In this document: positions 46,105 through 54,110 of the stretch, piece after piece
Position numbering within the stretch: position 1 is the stretch's first letter
Layout: each line of letters starts with the position of its first letter
Origin: Amycolatopsis dendrobii
GTDB lineage: Bacteria > Actinomycetota > Actinomycetes > Mycobacteriales > Pseudonocardiaceae
Assembly: GCF_014145675.1 (NCBI RefSeq)
Contig: NZ_JACGZW010000020.1
Location: forward strand, 1-64,000
DNA length: 64,000 bases
Direction: 5' to 3'
Notes under the pieces: model-generated
Told to the model about the DNA's origin: nothing
Databases searched by the model: none
The model's input: the letters and a program-made list of their open reading frames with translations, nothing else
Translations under genes and position numbers: made by a program

Positions 46105-47346
46105 TCAGATCCGCGAGGCGACCACGCCGAGGTCGCGCAAGAGGTTCTCCGCGGTCGGACCCGAACGGCGGTTCGCCGCGAGCCGCGCCAGTTCCCGCTC
46201 GATCAGCGCACGGTCGAGGTCAAGGAACGTCAGCGCGGGCAGTCCTTCCGCCGGGAATGCCCGGACCAGCGAAGCCTTCGTGATCGCGCGCCCGCCGAGA
46301 CCGGCCACGACGGTCACCGTCTCCGGCCCGCTCCCGGGCAGTGCCGCGCGCACGTCGGCGGAGACGATCCCGCCCGACCCCGGCTCGAACGCCTTCTCCA
46401 GCACGATCGCCCGGCGCGCGTGCCCGAGCGCCGCGGCCACGTCCGCCGCCGGGAACGGCCGGTAACACGTGATGCCGAGCGCGCCGATCCGCGTGCCCGC
46501 CGCTCGCAGTTCGTCGACCGCGTCCTTGACCGTGCCCAGCACCGAGCCCAGCGCGACCACCACGGTCTCCGCGTCCTCGGTGCGGTAACGCCGGACCAGC
46601 CCGCCGGACGTGCGGCCGAAAGCCTCCGCGAAGCGGTCCGCGATGTCCGGGACCAGGTCGAGCGCGCCCAGCTGGCGGGCGTGCGCGAGGTAGCGCACCT
46701 CGGTGAACGCTTCCGGGCCGACCATCGCCCCGATCGAAGCCGGAGCGTCCGGGTCGACCGATTGCCGGGGCACATACGGCGGCACGAACCGGTCGACGTC
46801 GGCCTGCCCGGGCACGTCGACCTCTTCCCACGCGTGGGTCAGCACGAATCCGTCCATGCACACCATCACCGGGGTGGACAGCTCCTCGGCGATCCGGAAC
46901 GCCTGGACGTGCAGGTCCGCCGCCTCCTGGTTGGTCTCCGCGTACAGCTGGATCCAGCCGGAACCGCGCAGCGCCATGCTGTCGCTGTGGTCGTTCCAGA
47001 TGTTGATCGGCGCACCGATCGCCCGGTTGGCCACGGTCATCACGATCGGCAACCCGAGCCCGGCCGCGTTGTAGACGGCTTCGGTCATGTAGAGCAGGCC
47101 CTGGCTGGCGGTCGCGGTGTAGGCGCGCGCCCCGGCGGCGGACGCGCCGATCGCGACCGACATCGCCGCGAACTCCGACTCCACGTTCACGAACTCGCAC
47201 GGTTCGAGCTGCCGGGACTTCACCAGTTCGGCGAGCGCTTCGACGATGTGGGTCTGCGGGGAGATCGGGTAGGCGCAGACGACCTCCGGCCGGGCCGCCG
47301 CGACCGCCTCGGCGACCGCGCGGGACCCTTCAATCTGGCGGCGCAC
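46105..47346 (-). CDS. porA: 2-Oxoacid:ferredoxin oxidoreductase, alpha subunit
   Basis: The 413-residue subunit begins QIEGSRAVAEAVAAARPEVV and has the core ESEFAAMSVAIGASAAGARA (about 58-77). TATASQGLLYMTEAVYNAAG is the pyruvate/thiamine-diphosphate core region. A C-terminal transketolase-like domain (about 250-350) completes it. GGAGGAACTGCTCA precedes the GTG at 47346, which lies 17 bases inside the gamma gene. The alpha-beta-gamma arrangement in separate genes is typical of multi-subunit archaeal-type pyruvate oxidoreductases. Confidence 0.93.
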   Translation of the reverse strand: MRRQIEGSRAVAEAVAAARPEVVCAYPISPQTHIVEALAELVKSRQLEPCEFVNVESEFAAMSVAIGASAAGARAYTATASQGLLYMTEAVYNAAGLGLPIVMTVANRAIGAPINIWNDHSDSMALRGSGWIQLYAETNQEAADLHVQAFRIAEELSTPVMVCMDGFVLTHAWEEVDVPGQADVDRFVPPYVPRQSVDPDAPASIGAMVGPEAFTEVRYLAHARQLGALDLVPDIADRFAEAFGRTSGGLVRRYRTEDAETVVVALGSVLGTVKDAVDELRAAGTRIGALGITCYRPFPAADVAAALGHARRAIVLEKAFEPGSGGIVSADVRAALPGSGPETVTVVAGLGGRAITKASLVRAFPAEGLPALTFLDLDRALIERELARLAANRRSGPTAENLLRDLGVVASRI

Positions 47347-47920
47347 TGAGCAGTTCCTCCCTTCCGGAATGGACGACGCGGTAGGCGGCCTTGGCCGCGG
47401 CGACGTTGCCTTCGGCCGCCGCACCGGAAAACCGCCCGCGGATCGCCGTGAGCACCGAACCGAGACCGATCGCGCCGGTCAGCGCGGCGAGCCCGCCGAG
47501 CAAAGCCTCGTTCGGCTTCGGCAGGCCGAGCCGGGCCAGCGCGATCTCGGTCGCCGGGACCACCGCGATCCGGTCCGGACGCAGCCGCTCGGCCAGGTCG
47601 CCGAGGCCGAGCGCGGCCAGCGGGCGGCCGGAATTGAGCAGCAGGTACCCGTCCGGGCGCAATCCCTCGAACAACCGCACCTGGTGCGCCAGCGTCGCGT
47701 CCTGGACCACCAGCGCGTCGGGATGGACAACCGGTTCGCGCGAGCGGATCGGCGCGTCGCCGATCCGGCAGAACGCGACGACCGGCGCGCCGGTGCGCTC
47801 CGACCCGAAACTGGGAAACGCCTGGGCGTGGCGGCCCTCGGCGAACGCCGCGACCGACAGCAGTTCCGCGGCGGTCACCGCGCCCTGCCCGCCGCGGCCG
47901 TGGATCCGGACCTCGAACAC
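47330..47920 (-). CDS. porG: 2-Oxoacid:ferredoxin oxidoreductase, gamma subunit
   Basis: The 196-residue subunit has the gamma signature FEVRIHGRGGQGAVTAAELL (about 2-21) and SFGSERTGAPVVAFCRI (about 37-53). It forms the CoA-binding part of the complex. GTAAGGGGGG precedes the GTG at 47920; it starts 10 bases after the class I aldolase stop. The gene order gamma-alpha-beta-GltD/ferredoxin is compact and presumably gives one complex. Confidence 0.94.
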   Translation of the reverse strand: MFEVRIHGRGGQGAVTAAELLSVAAFAEGRHAQAFPSFGSERTGAPVVAFCRIGDAPIRSREPVVHPDALVVQDATLAHQVRLFEGLRPDGYLLLNSGRPLAALGLGDLAERLRPDRIAVVPATEIALARLGLPKPNEALLGGLAALTGAIGLGSVLTAIRGRFSGAAAEGNVAAAKAAYRVVHSGREELLSAPPD

Positions 47921-47930
47921 GCGAGCCCCC

Positions 47931-48824
47931 TTACTCGCTCGGGTGCTTGGCGAGGATGTCGCGCAGCGCGGACACGAACCGCAGGGATTCGGCGCGCTCG
48001 CGCTGCCAGACGTTCCGCCCGAAGATCAGCCCGGTCGCCCCGGCCTCCATCGCCGAACGGGCCTTGTCGAGCATCGCTTCGTCGCCTGCCCTGCCTCCGC
48101 CGGACACCAGCAGCAACGTCCGGCCCGCCGAACGCACGACCGAGTCCATCGCCTCCTGCACGGAAAACTGCCCGGCGTAGTTCACCGGAACGCCCTCGGT
48201 CTTCTCGGGGTGCGGGTAGTTCACCTTGACCACGTCCGCGCCGAGTTCCGCGGCGGTGCGGGCGGCGTAGTCGACGGCGTAGAACGAATCCCGCCCGCCC
48301 TTCGCCTCGATGGCGCTGCCGCGCGGATACGCCCAGACGATCAACGGCATCCCGAGCCGGTGCGCGTCCGCCCGTACCTTCCGGTACTGCTCGAAATCCT
48401 TGTCCTGGACCGGAGTCCCGACATACAGCGTGTACCCGACCGCGTCCGCGCCGAGCCGGACCGCGTCCTCGACGGTCGCGTGCACCGGCGACAGCGCCTC
48501 GGCGTCGGACGGGATCTCGGTCTTTCCGTTGAGCTTCAGCACCAGCGGAACCTCGCCGGCGTAGTCCCAGTAGAACTTCTCCGCGAGACCGACCTGGAGC
48601 ACGATCCCGTTGAACCCGCCCTCGATGGCGAGCTGGACGATGTAGCGCGGGTCGGCCGCGCCGGGGTTGGCGAAGAAGTCCCGCGGGCCGTGTTCCAGCC
48701 CTTGGTCGTACGGCAGGAAAAAGGCGGTGCCGTTGCACAGCCCGTGGTCGTGCAGGATCCGGTGCAGCCGGGCCTTCTTGCCGGTGCCGAGGCCCAGTTC
48801 GCCGAGCCGGGGACGAGGGTGCAT
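47931..48824 (-). CDS. Class I fructose-bisphosphate aldolase (DhnA/FbaB type)
   Basis: The 297-residue barrel protein fits the archaeal/DhnA class I aldolase family, which uses a Schiff-base Lys. FFLPYDQGLEHGPRDFF (about 36-52) is the family signature. DVVKVNYPHPEK (about 197-208) contains the probable Schiff-base Lys, and VSGGGRAG (about 240) and FGRNVWQR (about 266) bind phosphate. It interconverts fructose 1,6-bisphosphate and triose phosphates, and could serve glycolysis or gluconeogenesis. GGGAGGAAACC precedes the ATG at 48824. Confidence 0.9.
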   Translation of the reverse strand: MHPRPRLGELGLGTGKKARLHRILHDHGLCNGTAFFLPYDQGLEHGPRDFFANPGAADPRYIVQLAIEGGFNGIVLQVGLAEKFYWDYAGEVPLVLKLNGKTEIPSDAEALSPVHATVEDAVRLGADAVGYTLYVGTPVQDKDFEQYRKVRADAHRLGMPLIVWAYPRGSAIEAKGGRDSFYAVDYAARTAAELGADVVKVNYPHPEKTEGVPVNYAGQFSVQEAMDSVVRSAGRTLLLVSGGGRAGDEAMLDKARSAMEAGATGLIFGRNVWQRERAESLRFVSALRDILAKHPSE

Positions 48825-48853
48825 GGTTTCCTCCCTTGATCGTCGCGCGGCGC

Positions 48854-49312
48854 TCAGGTGAAGATGATCTGCCCGCCCGCTGCTCTCTCGTAGAATTCGC
48901 CGACCGTGATGATGTCCCGCACCTGTTCGATCAGATCGTCCTTTTCGAGACCGAACAGGTCCACCGACGCCTTGCACGCGTACAACCCGGCCCCGGTGTC
49001 GGAAATCATTTCGAGGAATTCCGGGATGGCCGGGATGTCGAGCTTCTCCATCTTCCGCTCGAGATACTGCGTCATGACCGACGAGACACCGGGCAGGCCG
49101 CCCGCCCAGGTGGCCAGGTGCAGGCCCGGATTGCCGACGGTCGCCAGTTTGATGTGCTCGTGCCGGGCCTTGTGCACGGCGTCCAGGCCGAAAAACGTGA
49201 AGAACAGATCGGCCTCGATGCCTTCCGCGCGAGCCCCGTTGGCCATGATCAGGCCGGGGTAGATCGCTTCCAGCGAGCCTTTCGAAACGATGACGGAGAC
49301 TTTTTCGATCAT
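48854..49312 (-). CDS. DsrE/DsrF-like sulfur-relay protein
   Basis: The 152-residue protein has the DsrE-like fold: KVSVIVSKGSLEAIYPGLIM (about 4-23), EADLFFTFFGLDAV and a C-terminal half with ISDTGAGLYACKASVDLFGL (about 104-123). The Cys near residue 114 is the likely persulfide carrier. Such proteins pass sulfane sulfur to DsrC/TusE-type partners. The next gene upstream encodes such a partner, 12 bases away. The ATG at 49312 has AGGAACC-type context. Confidence 0.92.
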   Translation of the reverse strand: MIEKVSVIVSKGSLEAIYPGLIMANGARAEGIEADLFFTFFGLDAVHKARHEHIKLATVGNPGLHLATWAGGLPGVSSVMTQYLERKMEKLDIPAIPEFLEMISDTGAGLYACKASVDLFGLEKDDLIEQVRDIITVGEFYERAAGGQIIFT

Positions 49313-49324
49313 GCCGGTTCCTCC

Positions 49325-49642
49325 TCAGATGCAGCCGCGCGGCTTCGGAATTCCGGCGATTTTCGCGGCGAGTTTGGCCGGGCCCTTCGGGAAGAGCCGG
49401 TACAGGTCCTTGATCGAGACGCCGGAAGTCCGCCCGAGTGCCCGCACGGTCGGGCCGGTGCCTTTCTCCGCGTATTCGCTCCGCATGAACTCGATGACCT
49501 TCCAGTGCTCGGCGGTCAGCGGGTCGATGCCGGATTCGCGGGCGATCTCCGGGGCCATCTGCTCGGTCCAGTACGCCGGGTCGGTGAAGAAACCCTCGTC
49601 GGTCACAGGCACTTCGGTGCCCGCGTAGGTCGCGGTGGGCAT
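49325..49642 (-). CDS. DsrC/TusE-family sulfur-transfer protein
   Basis: The 105-residue protein contains DEGFFTDPAYWTEQMAPEIA (about 15-34), LTAEHWKVIEFMRSEY (about 43-58) and the C-terminal arm GIPKPRGCI. The penultimate Cys is present; the second Cys that true dissimilatory DsrC carries ten to eleven residues upstream is replaced (Ala/Lys). It is therefore a TusE-like, single-Cys sulfur carrier. With DsrE, the SQR-type enzyme and the cluster-containing oxidoreductase it forms a probable sulfur-relay unit. Confidence 0.92.
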   Translation of the reverse strand: MPTATYAGTEVPVTDEGFFTDPAYWTEQMAPEIARESGIDPLTAEHWKVIEFMRSEYAEKGTGPTVRALGRTSGVSIKDLYRLFPKGPAKLAAKIAGIPKPRGCI

Positions 49643-49657
49643 GGGCGTCCTTTCCGG

Positions 49658-50905
49658 TCAGTGCTCCGCGGGAGCCGGGAATTCCTTGCCCGCGGCGGGC
49701 ATCTCGGCGGCGATGCCGGGGATTTCCCGGCCGGGCAGCAGGCTGTGCCAGTACAGCCACGAGAACATCAGCTTGCCGAGATGGTTCAGCCGCGACTCGC
49801 GCAGCAGCGGCAGTCCGGCCGCCGCCGGGAAATGCCCGGGCAGCGGCTCGGTGTCGTAGTTGAAGTCGATGAGCATCGCCTTGTGGAAACCGCTCTCGAT
49901 GAAGCAGTTCGTGTGCCCGTCGAATCCGGGGTCGAGCGGACGGCCGGCGAGGTACCGCGCGACGTTGCGCGCCAGCACCGCGCCTTCGAAGTGGGTGACC
50001 GAACCGGCCTTGGAGGTCGGGACTCCGGCGGCGTCGCCGAGCGCGAAGATGTCCGGGTACGCCGTGGACTGCAGCGTGTGCGGATCGACGGAGACGAAGC
50101 CGAACTCGTCGCCCAGCCCGGGCGAAAGCTCCACATAGGACGCTCCGCTGTGCATCGGCACCACCACGGCGAGATCGAACGGGACCTCGCGGCCGTCGTA
50201 GGAAACCAGCCGCCCGCCCGCGCCGTCGACCTCGCCGGTGTTGAACTCCGTCACCAGCTCGATGCCCTTGTCCGCCAGCAGGCCGGCGAGCGTCTTCGCC
50301 GCCACCGGCTTGGTGAACGCGGAATCGAGCGGCGTGACATAGGTGATCCGCACTTCGTCGCGGATTTCCTGTTCGGTGAAGTACCAGTCGGCGAGGAAGC
50401 AGAATTCCAGCGGCGCGACCGGGCACTTGATCGGCAGGTCGACCACGTTCACCACGAGATGCCCGCCGGTGAACTCGTCGAGCGCGGACGCGAGCGCCAT
50501 CGCCCCGGCGTAGTCGTAGAAGGTGTGCACCGTCTCCCGCCAGCCCGGGCCGGTGAGTCCCTCGGTCTCCTCGGGCACGAGCCGGGCGCCGGTGGCGATC
50601 ACGAGCGCGTCGTAGAACAGCGTCGTCCCGTCCGCCAACCGGACCCGCGAGGCTTCAGCGTCGACGTGGTCGACCGCGCTGCGGTGGTACTCGATCCCCC
50701 GGCGCAGCTGCCGCGGCCGCGACCGGACGAGGTCTTCCGGCTGCGCGAGAGCGAACGGCACGAACAGCAGACCCGGTTGGTAGACATGCTCGTCGTCCTG
50801 GTCCACCACGGTGATCCGGACCTGCTCGCCCAGTCCGCGCCGCAGCCGGTTCGCCGCCAGTGTCCCGCCGGTTCCGCCGCCGAGAATCACGATGTGCTTG
50901 CTCAC
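49658..50905 (-). CDS. SQR-type FAD/NAD(P) oxidoreductase
   Basis: The 415-residue protein has FAD motifs VILGGGTGGTLAANRLRR (about 5-22), DALVIATGARLVPEE (about 99-113) and PDIFALGDAAGVPTSKAGS (about 284-302). One Cys in VDLPIKCPVAPLEFCF (about 155-170) and others resemble the sulfide:quinone oxidoreductase redox centre. Together with DsrE and DsrC this suggests sulfide or persulfide oxidation to quinone. The GTG at 50905 is used. It is the first gene of the nine-gene operon, and twin DosR-like boxes lie 35-73 bases upstream. Confidence 0.9.
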   Translation of the reverse strand: MSKHIVILGGGTGGTLAANRLRRGLGEQVRITVVDQDDEHVYQPGLLFVPFALAQPEDLVRSRPRQLRRGIEYHRSAVDHVDAEASRVRLADGTTLFYDALVIATGARLVPEETEGLTGPGWRETVHTFYDYAGAMALASALDEFTGGHLVVNVVDLPIKCPVAPLEFCFLADWYFTEQEIRDEVRITYVTPLDSAFTKPVAAKTLAGLLADKGIELVTEFNTGEVDGAGGRLVSYDGREVPFDLAVVVPMHSGASYVELSPGLGDEFGFVSVDPHTLQSTAYPDIFALGDAAGVPTSKAGSVTHFEGAVLARNVARYLAGRPLDPGFDGHTNCFIESGFHKAMLIDFNYDTEPLPGHFPAAAGLPLLRESRLNHLGKLMFSWLYWHSLLPGREIPGIAAEMPAAGKEFPAPAEH

Positions 50906-50939
50906 CGCTCCAGTCTCGAAGCGGCGTGCGGGCCCGGTT

Positions 50940-50978
50940 AGGGTCTTCGGTCACTCGCGGAAGCGACCAAGGAGGGCC
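50940..50978 (-). promoter_or_regulatory. Putative twin DosR-like boxes upstream of the SQR-PFOR operon
   Basis: Minus-strand AGTGACCGAAGACCCT (50940-50955) and GGCCCTCCTTGGTCGC (50963-50978) both resemble the motif. Their centres are 23 bases apart, about two helical turns. They fill the 75-base gap between the SQR start (50905) and the cupin stop (50981). Confidence 0.55.
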
Positions 50979-50980
50979 GG

Positions 50981-51316
50981 TTACCGCAGGGCGACGGTCA
51001 GCAGCACGACCGCGTCTCCCAGCGCCTGCAGCCCGTGGCGTTCCGGCGGGACGACGGCAAGCTGCCCGCGCTCGAGCGTCCATTCCGCGTCCTGGGTGTG
51101 CAGCCGCACGGTGCCGTCGACGACCTGGAGCGTGGCCGCGGGCGGCGAGTCGTGCTCGGCCAGTTCGGCTCCGTCCCCGAGCGCGATCAGCGTCGCGCGC
51201 TGGGAGGTTCCGGACACCAGCGTCCGCGCGGCCCGCCGTGATCCGTGCACGCGGGCTTCGGACAGCAGTTCGGCGGCCACCGCGTCGATCGAGGACACTG
51301 CCGGGTGCTCGGGCAT
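50981..51316 (-). CDS. Small cupin-like protein
   Basis: The 111-residue protein has a cupin-like beta-barrel segment (about 38-110): TLIALGDGAELAEHDSPPAA, VVDGTVRLHTQD and VVPPERHGLQALGDAVVLLT. A His and Glu pattern (EHD, ERH) could bind a metal. Such cupins are frequently stress-linked in actinobacteria. GGAGGGAGCAAATGCG precedes the ATG at 51316. The function is not specified. Confidence 0.82.
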   Translation of the reverse strand: MPEHPAVSSIDAVAAELLSEARVHGSRRAARTLVSGTSQRATLIALGDGAELAEHDSPPAATLQVVDGTVRLHTQDAEWTLERGQLAVVPPERHGLQALGDAVVLLTVALR

Positions 51317-51418
51317 CGCATTTGCTCCCTCCGTTGCGGGACCGTCGGCACGGCACCCATCATGCCCGGCTTCGGGCAGGCGGAGAAGATCGCGCCGCCG
51401 ACCAGCGGGATGCCCCGG

Positions 51419-51970
51419 TCAGCGTTCCCCGCGAGGGGCGGCGTTTTCGCTGAACTTTCCCTGCCAGGAGGCCTGCGCACCGGAATCGCCGATGCGGTAA
51501 ACGTCGTAGACGGCAGCACCGGCGGCCAGGATCGAGAGAACCGCGAGCACTGCCGTGACCTTCGTCGACGCGGGCGCGAGATAGGTCTTGCGTCCCGCGG
51601 CCGTGGCGACCGCGGCGTCGTCTCCCGCGACCTCGGTGTCAGCCTTCTGGTTTTCCCGCTGCCGCCACCACACCACGAGCGCGAGCACCGCGACGGGGAT
51701 CGCGACCCAGAGCGCGGTGTCGCCCAGTTCGGTGTGGTCTCGCAGCAACGGGGTCCGCGCGACCCGGCGCTCGAGCCATTCGCCGGCGTCCGTGGTGATC
51801 GGGACCATGATCACCACGAGCACGGCCAGCACCGCGTTCGGGCCGGCGAGCTTGCCGCGGGCTTTCGGCCAGACACTGCTCAGCACCAGCAGCAGCGCGC
51901 TCAACGGCAGCAGCACGACAATCGCGTGCACGAGCAGGATGTGGGCGGGCAGGCCGTTGAGGGTCGTCAT
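51419..51970 (-). CDS. DUF2231-family membrane protein
   Basis: The 183-residue protein has four membrane helices (about 8-30, 40-60, 84-103 and 135-155). GLPAHILLVHAIVVLLPLSA opens the first, with His residues that could bind heme. VYDVYRIGDSGAQASW (about 152-167) is the DUF2231 closing motif. Its function is unknown. TAAGGACATC precedes the ATG at 51970. It lies between the cupin and ferredoxin genes with gaps of 102 and 54 bases. Confidence 0.88.
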   Translation of the reverse strand: MTTLNGLPAHILLVHAIVVLLPLSALLLVLSSVWPKARGKLAGPNAVLAVLVVIMVPITTDAGEWLERRVARTPLLRDHTELGDTALWVAIPVAVLALVVWWRQRENQKADTEVAGDDAAVATAAGRKTYLAPASTKVTAVLAVLSILAAGAAVYDVYRIGDSGAQASWQGKFSENAAPRGER

Positions 51971-52024
51971 GATGTCCTTAATGTGGTGGAGTTTCGCAAT
52001 TCGGTGAAGATCCGCGAAGCGTGC

Positions 52025-52246
52025 TTACTTTCGCACAGCGCTCGCGGTCAAACGAAGTGCCAGTGCCGGGCAGGCGGCGACGGCCTGGCGCGCGTCGGAC
52101 AGCACCGATCGCGGTACGGGGCTCTCGACGAGAACGGGATAGCCCCATTCGTCGAGGTCGATCAGTTCGGGCACCAGTTCGGCGCAGATTCCGTGGGCGC
52201 GGCAGGCGATCGGGTCGACCCGGAGCTGCCGTTCGGCCATCGTCAC
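52025..52246 (-). CDS. [3Fe-4S]/[4Fe-4S]-type small ferredoxin
   Basis: The 73-residue protein has CRAHGIC (about 14-20) and ACPALALRL (about 56-64), the three-Cys pattern of actinobacterial ferredoxins. It would carry single electrons. The GTG at 52246 overlaps the NuoF-like stop (GTGA) and GGAGAG stands 5 bases before it; an ATG at 52240 is the alternative. It is the last gene of the ApbE electron-transfer operon. Confidence 0.93.
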   Translation of the reverse strand: MTMAERQLRVDPIACRAHGICAELVPELIDLDEWGYPVLVESPVPRSVLSDARQAVAACPALALRLTASAVRK

Positions 52247-53550
52247 GTCCACTCTCCGCTTCGGTTGTTCCAGTTCGGCAACGGCAGCGCGGGGTGCGCT
52301 GCCCACGCGCACGGACGCCCGGCGAGGTGGGCTTGCCGGTCCTGCGCGAAACACCGCAGGGCGCTCGCGGCCAGCCGGACGGCGCCATCGGGATGGGCGC
52401 ACGCGCCGCGTCCGGGAATGACCGAGAGCCGGTTCCGGAGCCGCTGCCCAGCCTGGGCAGCGGCCCGGCCACCGAGGACAAGAGCGGTGAAATCGTCGGC
52501 GATGGCGGGAAGGCCGAACATGCACGGACCGCATTGCCGCGCTGACTCCCCCGCCAGATAGCGCAGCACCCGGGCAGTTTCGGCGAGGCCGCAGGCGTGC
52601 GCGGGCAGCACGGTCAGCGAGGCTACGCCCAGTGTCGCGCCCGCCGCGCGAAGGTCCTCTGCGGACAGTCGGATGCCTGCTGCGACGGGCGCGGGCAACC
52701 AGGCTCCGCCGTATCCGCCGAACAAAATCGCCTGGGGCGGTTCGGCCGGTCCGCCTGCCTGGTCGAGAACCTCCGTGACCGGAGTGCCGAGCGCGGCTTC
52801 GTACACCCCGGGCCGGGCGACGCCGCCGCCCACGGTGACCAATGTGGTGCCAGGCGATTCCTGGGTTCCGCAGCCGCGGAACCACTCCGGGCCGTAACGG
52901 GCGATCAGGGCGAGATGAGCGAGAGTTTCCACGTTGCCGATCAACGTCGGACGCCCGCGCACCCCGTGTTCGAAGGGACGGGGCGGTTTCGCGGTCGGCC
53001 GGGCGTCGCCGGTCTCGAGGAAGTTGACCAGCGCGGATTCCTCGCTGGATACGTAACGGCCGGGCACCTGCACCAGTCGCAGCGGGATCTCGCCGCTGGG
53101 TCGTTCGGCCAGTGCCTCGGCAACTGAAGCGGCGAGCGGATCGTCGCGGTGCACGCACAGGATGATCTCCTTCGCGCCGGTCGCGAGCGCGGCGAGGACC
53201 GCCCCGTCAAGGGCGAGGTGCGGCGCGACGGTGAGCAAGGCGTGATCCTTGCGGCTGACCGGTTCTCCTTCGCATCCGTTCGCCACGACGACCGGACGGC
53301 GGCCCCGGGCGACGGCGCGCAGTTTGCGTCCGATGGGGAAACCGGCCCCGCCGCGCCCGCGCAGGCCGGAGGCGTCCACTGTGGCCAGCAGCCGCGCGCG
53401 GCCGTTCCGTCCGGCGTAGTGCTCGACGGGCAGCGCGCCGTACCGGGCGCGGTGCTCGGCGAATCCGGCCGGCCGGCGCGAATCCAGCCAGCCGGCCAAG
53501 AGCCGGGCCGGAGACGCCGAGGCCGCCCGGGGCGAGCGCGCGATGGTCAT
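52243..53550 (-). CDS. NuoF-like FMN/NADH/iron-sulfur protein
   Basis: The 435-residue protein has the FMN/NADH fold of complex I subunit NuoF: GLRGRGGAGFPIGRK (about 66-80), NGCEGEPVSRKDHALL (about 92-107) and GRYVSSEESALVNFLETGD (about 160-178). A SLBB domain follows. The C-terminal cluster motif reads ESARQCGPC followed by GACAHPD, so the first of the four usual Cys is replaced by Ala. It could use NADH or act as ferredoxin-linked oxidoreductase. The ATG at 53550 overlaps the upstream stop (ATGA). Confidence 0.9.
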   Translation of the reverse strand: MTIARSPRAASASPARLLAGWLDSRRPAGFAEHRARYGALPVEHYAGRNGRARLLATVDASGLRGRGGAGFPIGRKLRAVARGRRPVVVANGCEGEPVSRKDHALLTVAPHLALDGAVLAALATGAKEIILCVHRDDPLAASVAEALAERPSGEIPLRLVQVPGRYVSSEESALVNFLETGDARPTAKPPRPFEHGVRGRPTLIGNVETLAHLALIARYGPEWFRGCGTQESPGTTLVTVGGGVARPGVYEAALGTPVTEVLDQAGGPAEPPQAILFGGYGGAWLPAPVAAGIRLSAEDLRAAGATLGVASLTVLPAHACGLAETARVLRYLAGESARQCGPCMFGLPAIADDFTALVLGGRAAAQAGQRLRNRLSVIPGRGACAHPDGAVRLAASALRCFAQDRQAHLAGRPCAWAAHPALPLPNWNNRSGEWT

Positions 53551-54110
53551 CGCAAGCCGCCCAGCGTTCCCCGGCGGGCCTCGGTGTCGGGGTGCCGCAC
53601 AGTCGCGCGCCACACCACGGCCGCCGCCGCGGCCAGCACGCAGGCCGCCACTAGCACCCGGACCCAGGTCAGCCGAGAATCAGCGCCGCCGATCTCGAAC
53701 CCGTGCACTACGGCGGCGGGCCACGACAGATAGGCCGCCCAGTGAATGGCTTTCCAGATCCTGGCGCTGATTCGCGGCCGAAGCAGGCTCGACACGAGCA
53801 CTGCGCCGAGCAGGTCGAACGCGATGGCTCCGACGCCGAGCGACACCGGGTGGTACGCCGAGACGAACGGGACCACCACGCTGATCCATTGGAGGCCCGC
53901 GTAGGTGTCGATGATCGCCGTCGCGATGTGCAAGATCAGGAAAGCGAGCGTGACCAGGGACAGGTTGCGGTGCAGGGCGGCCACGGCGAATCTGGGCCAC
54001 CGCGGCGACGCGAGCCGGGCGCTGGAGAGCGCGCCGAGAATCACCACCGCGGTGAACAGCACCAGCGCGGCCAATCCCGTCGCCCGGCTCACGTACCACA
54101 ACGCGTTCAC
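53547..54110 (-). CDS. Ferric-reductase-like transmembrane protein
   Basis: The 187-residue protein has five to six membrane helices. His residues in AALHRNLSLVTLAFLILHIA (about 44-63) and in WKAIHWAAYLSWPAAVVHGF (about 119-138) form the pattern of paired heme ligands in ferric reductase/cytochrome b-like domains. It probably moves electrons across the membrane. The GTG at 54110 overlaps the ApbE stop (GTGA). Confidence 0.88.
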   Translation of the reverse strand: MNALWYVSRATGLAALVLFTAVVILGALSSARLASPRWPRFAVAALHRNLSLVTLAFLILHIATAIIDTYAGLQWISVVVPFVSAYHPVSLGVGAIAFDLLGAVLVSSLLRPRISARIWKAIHWAAYLSWPAAVVHGFEIGGADSRLTWVRVLVAACVLAAAAAVVWRATVRHPDTEARRGTLGGLR

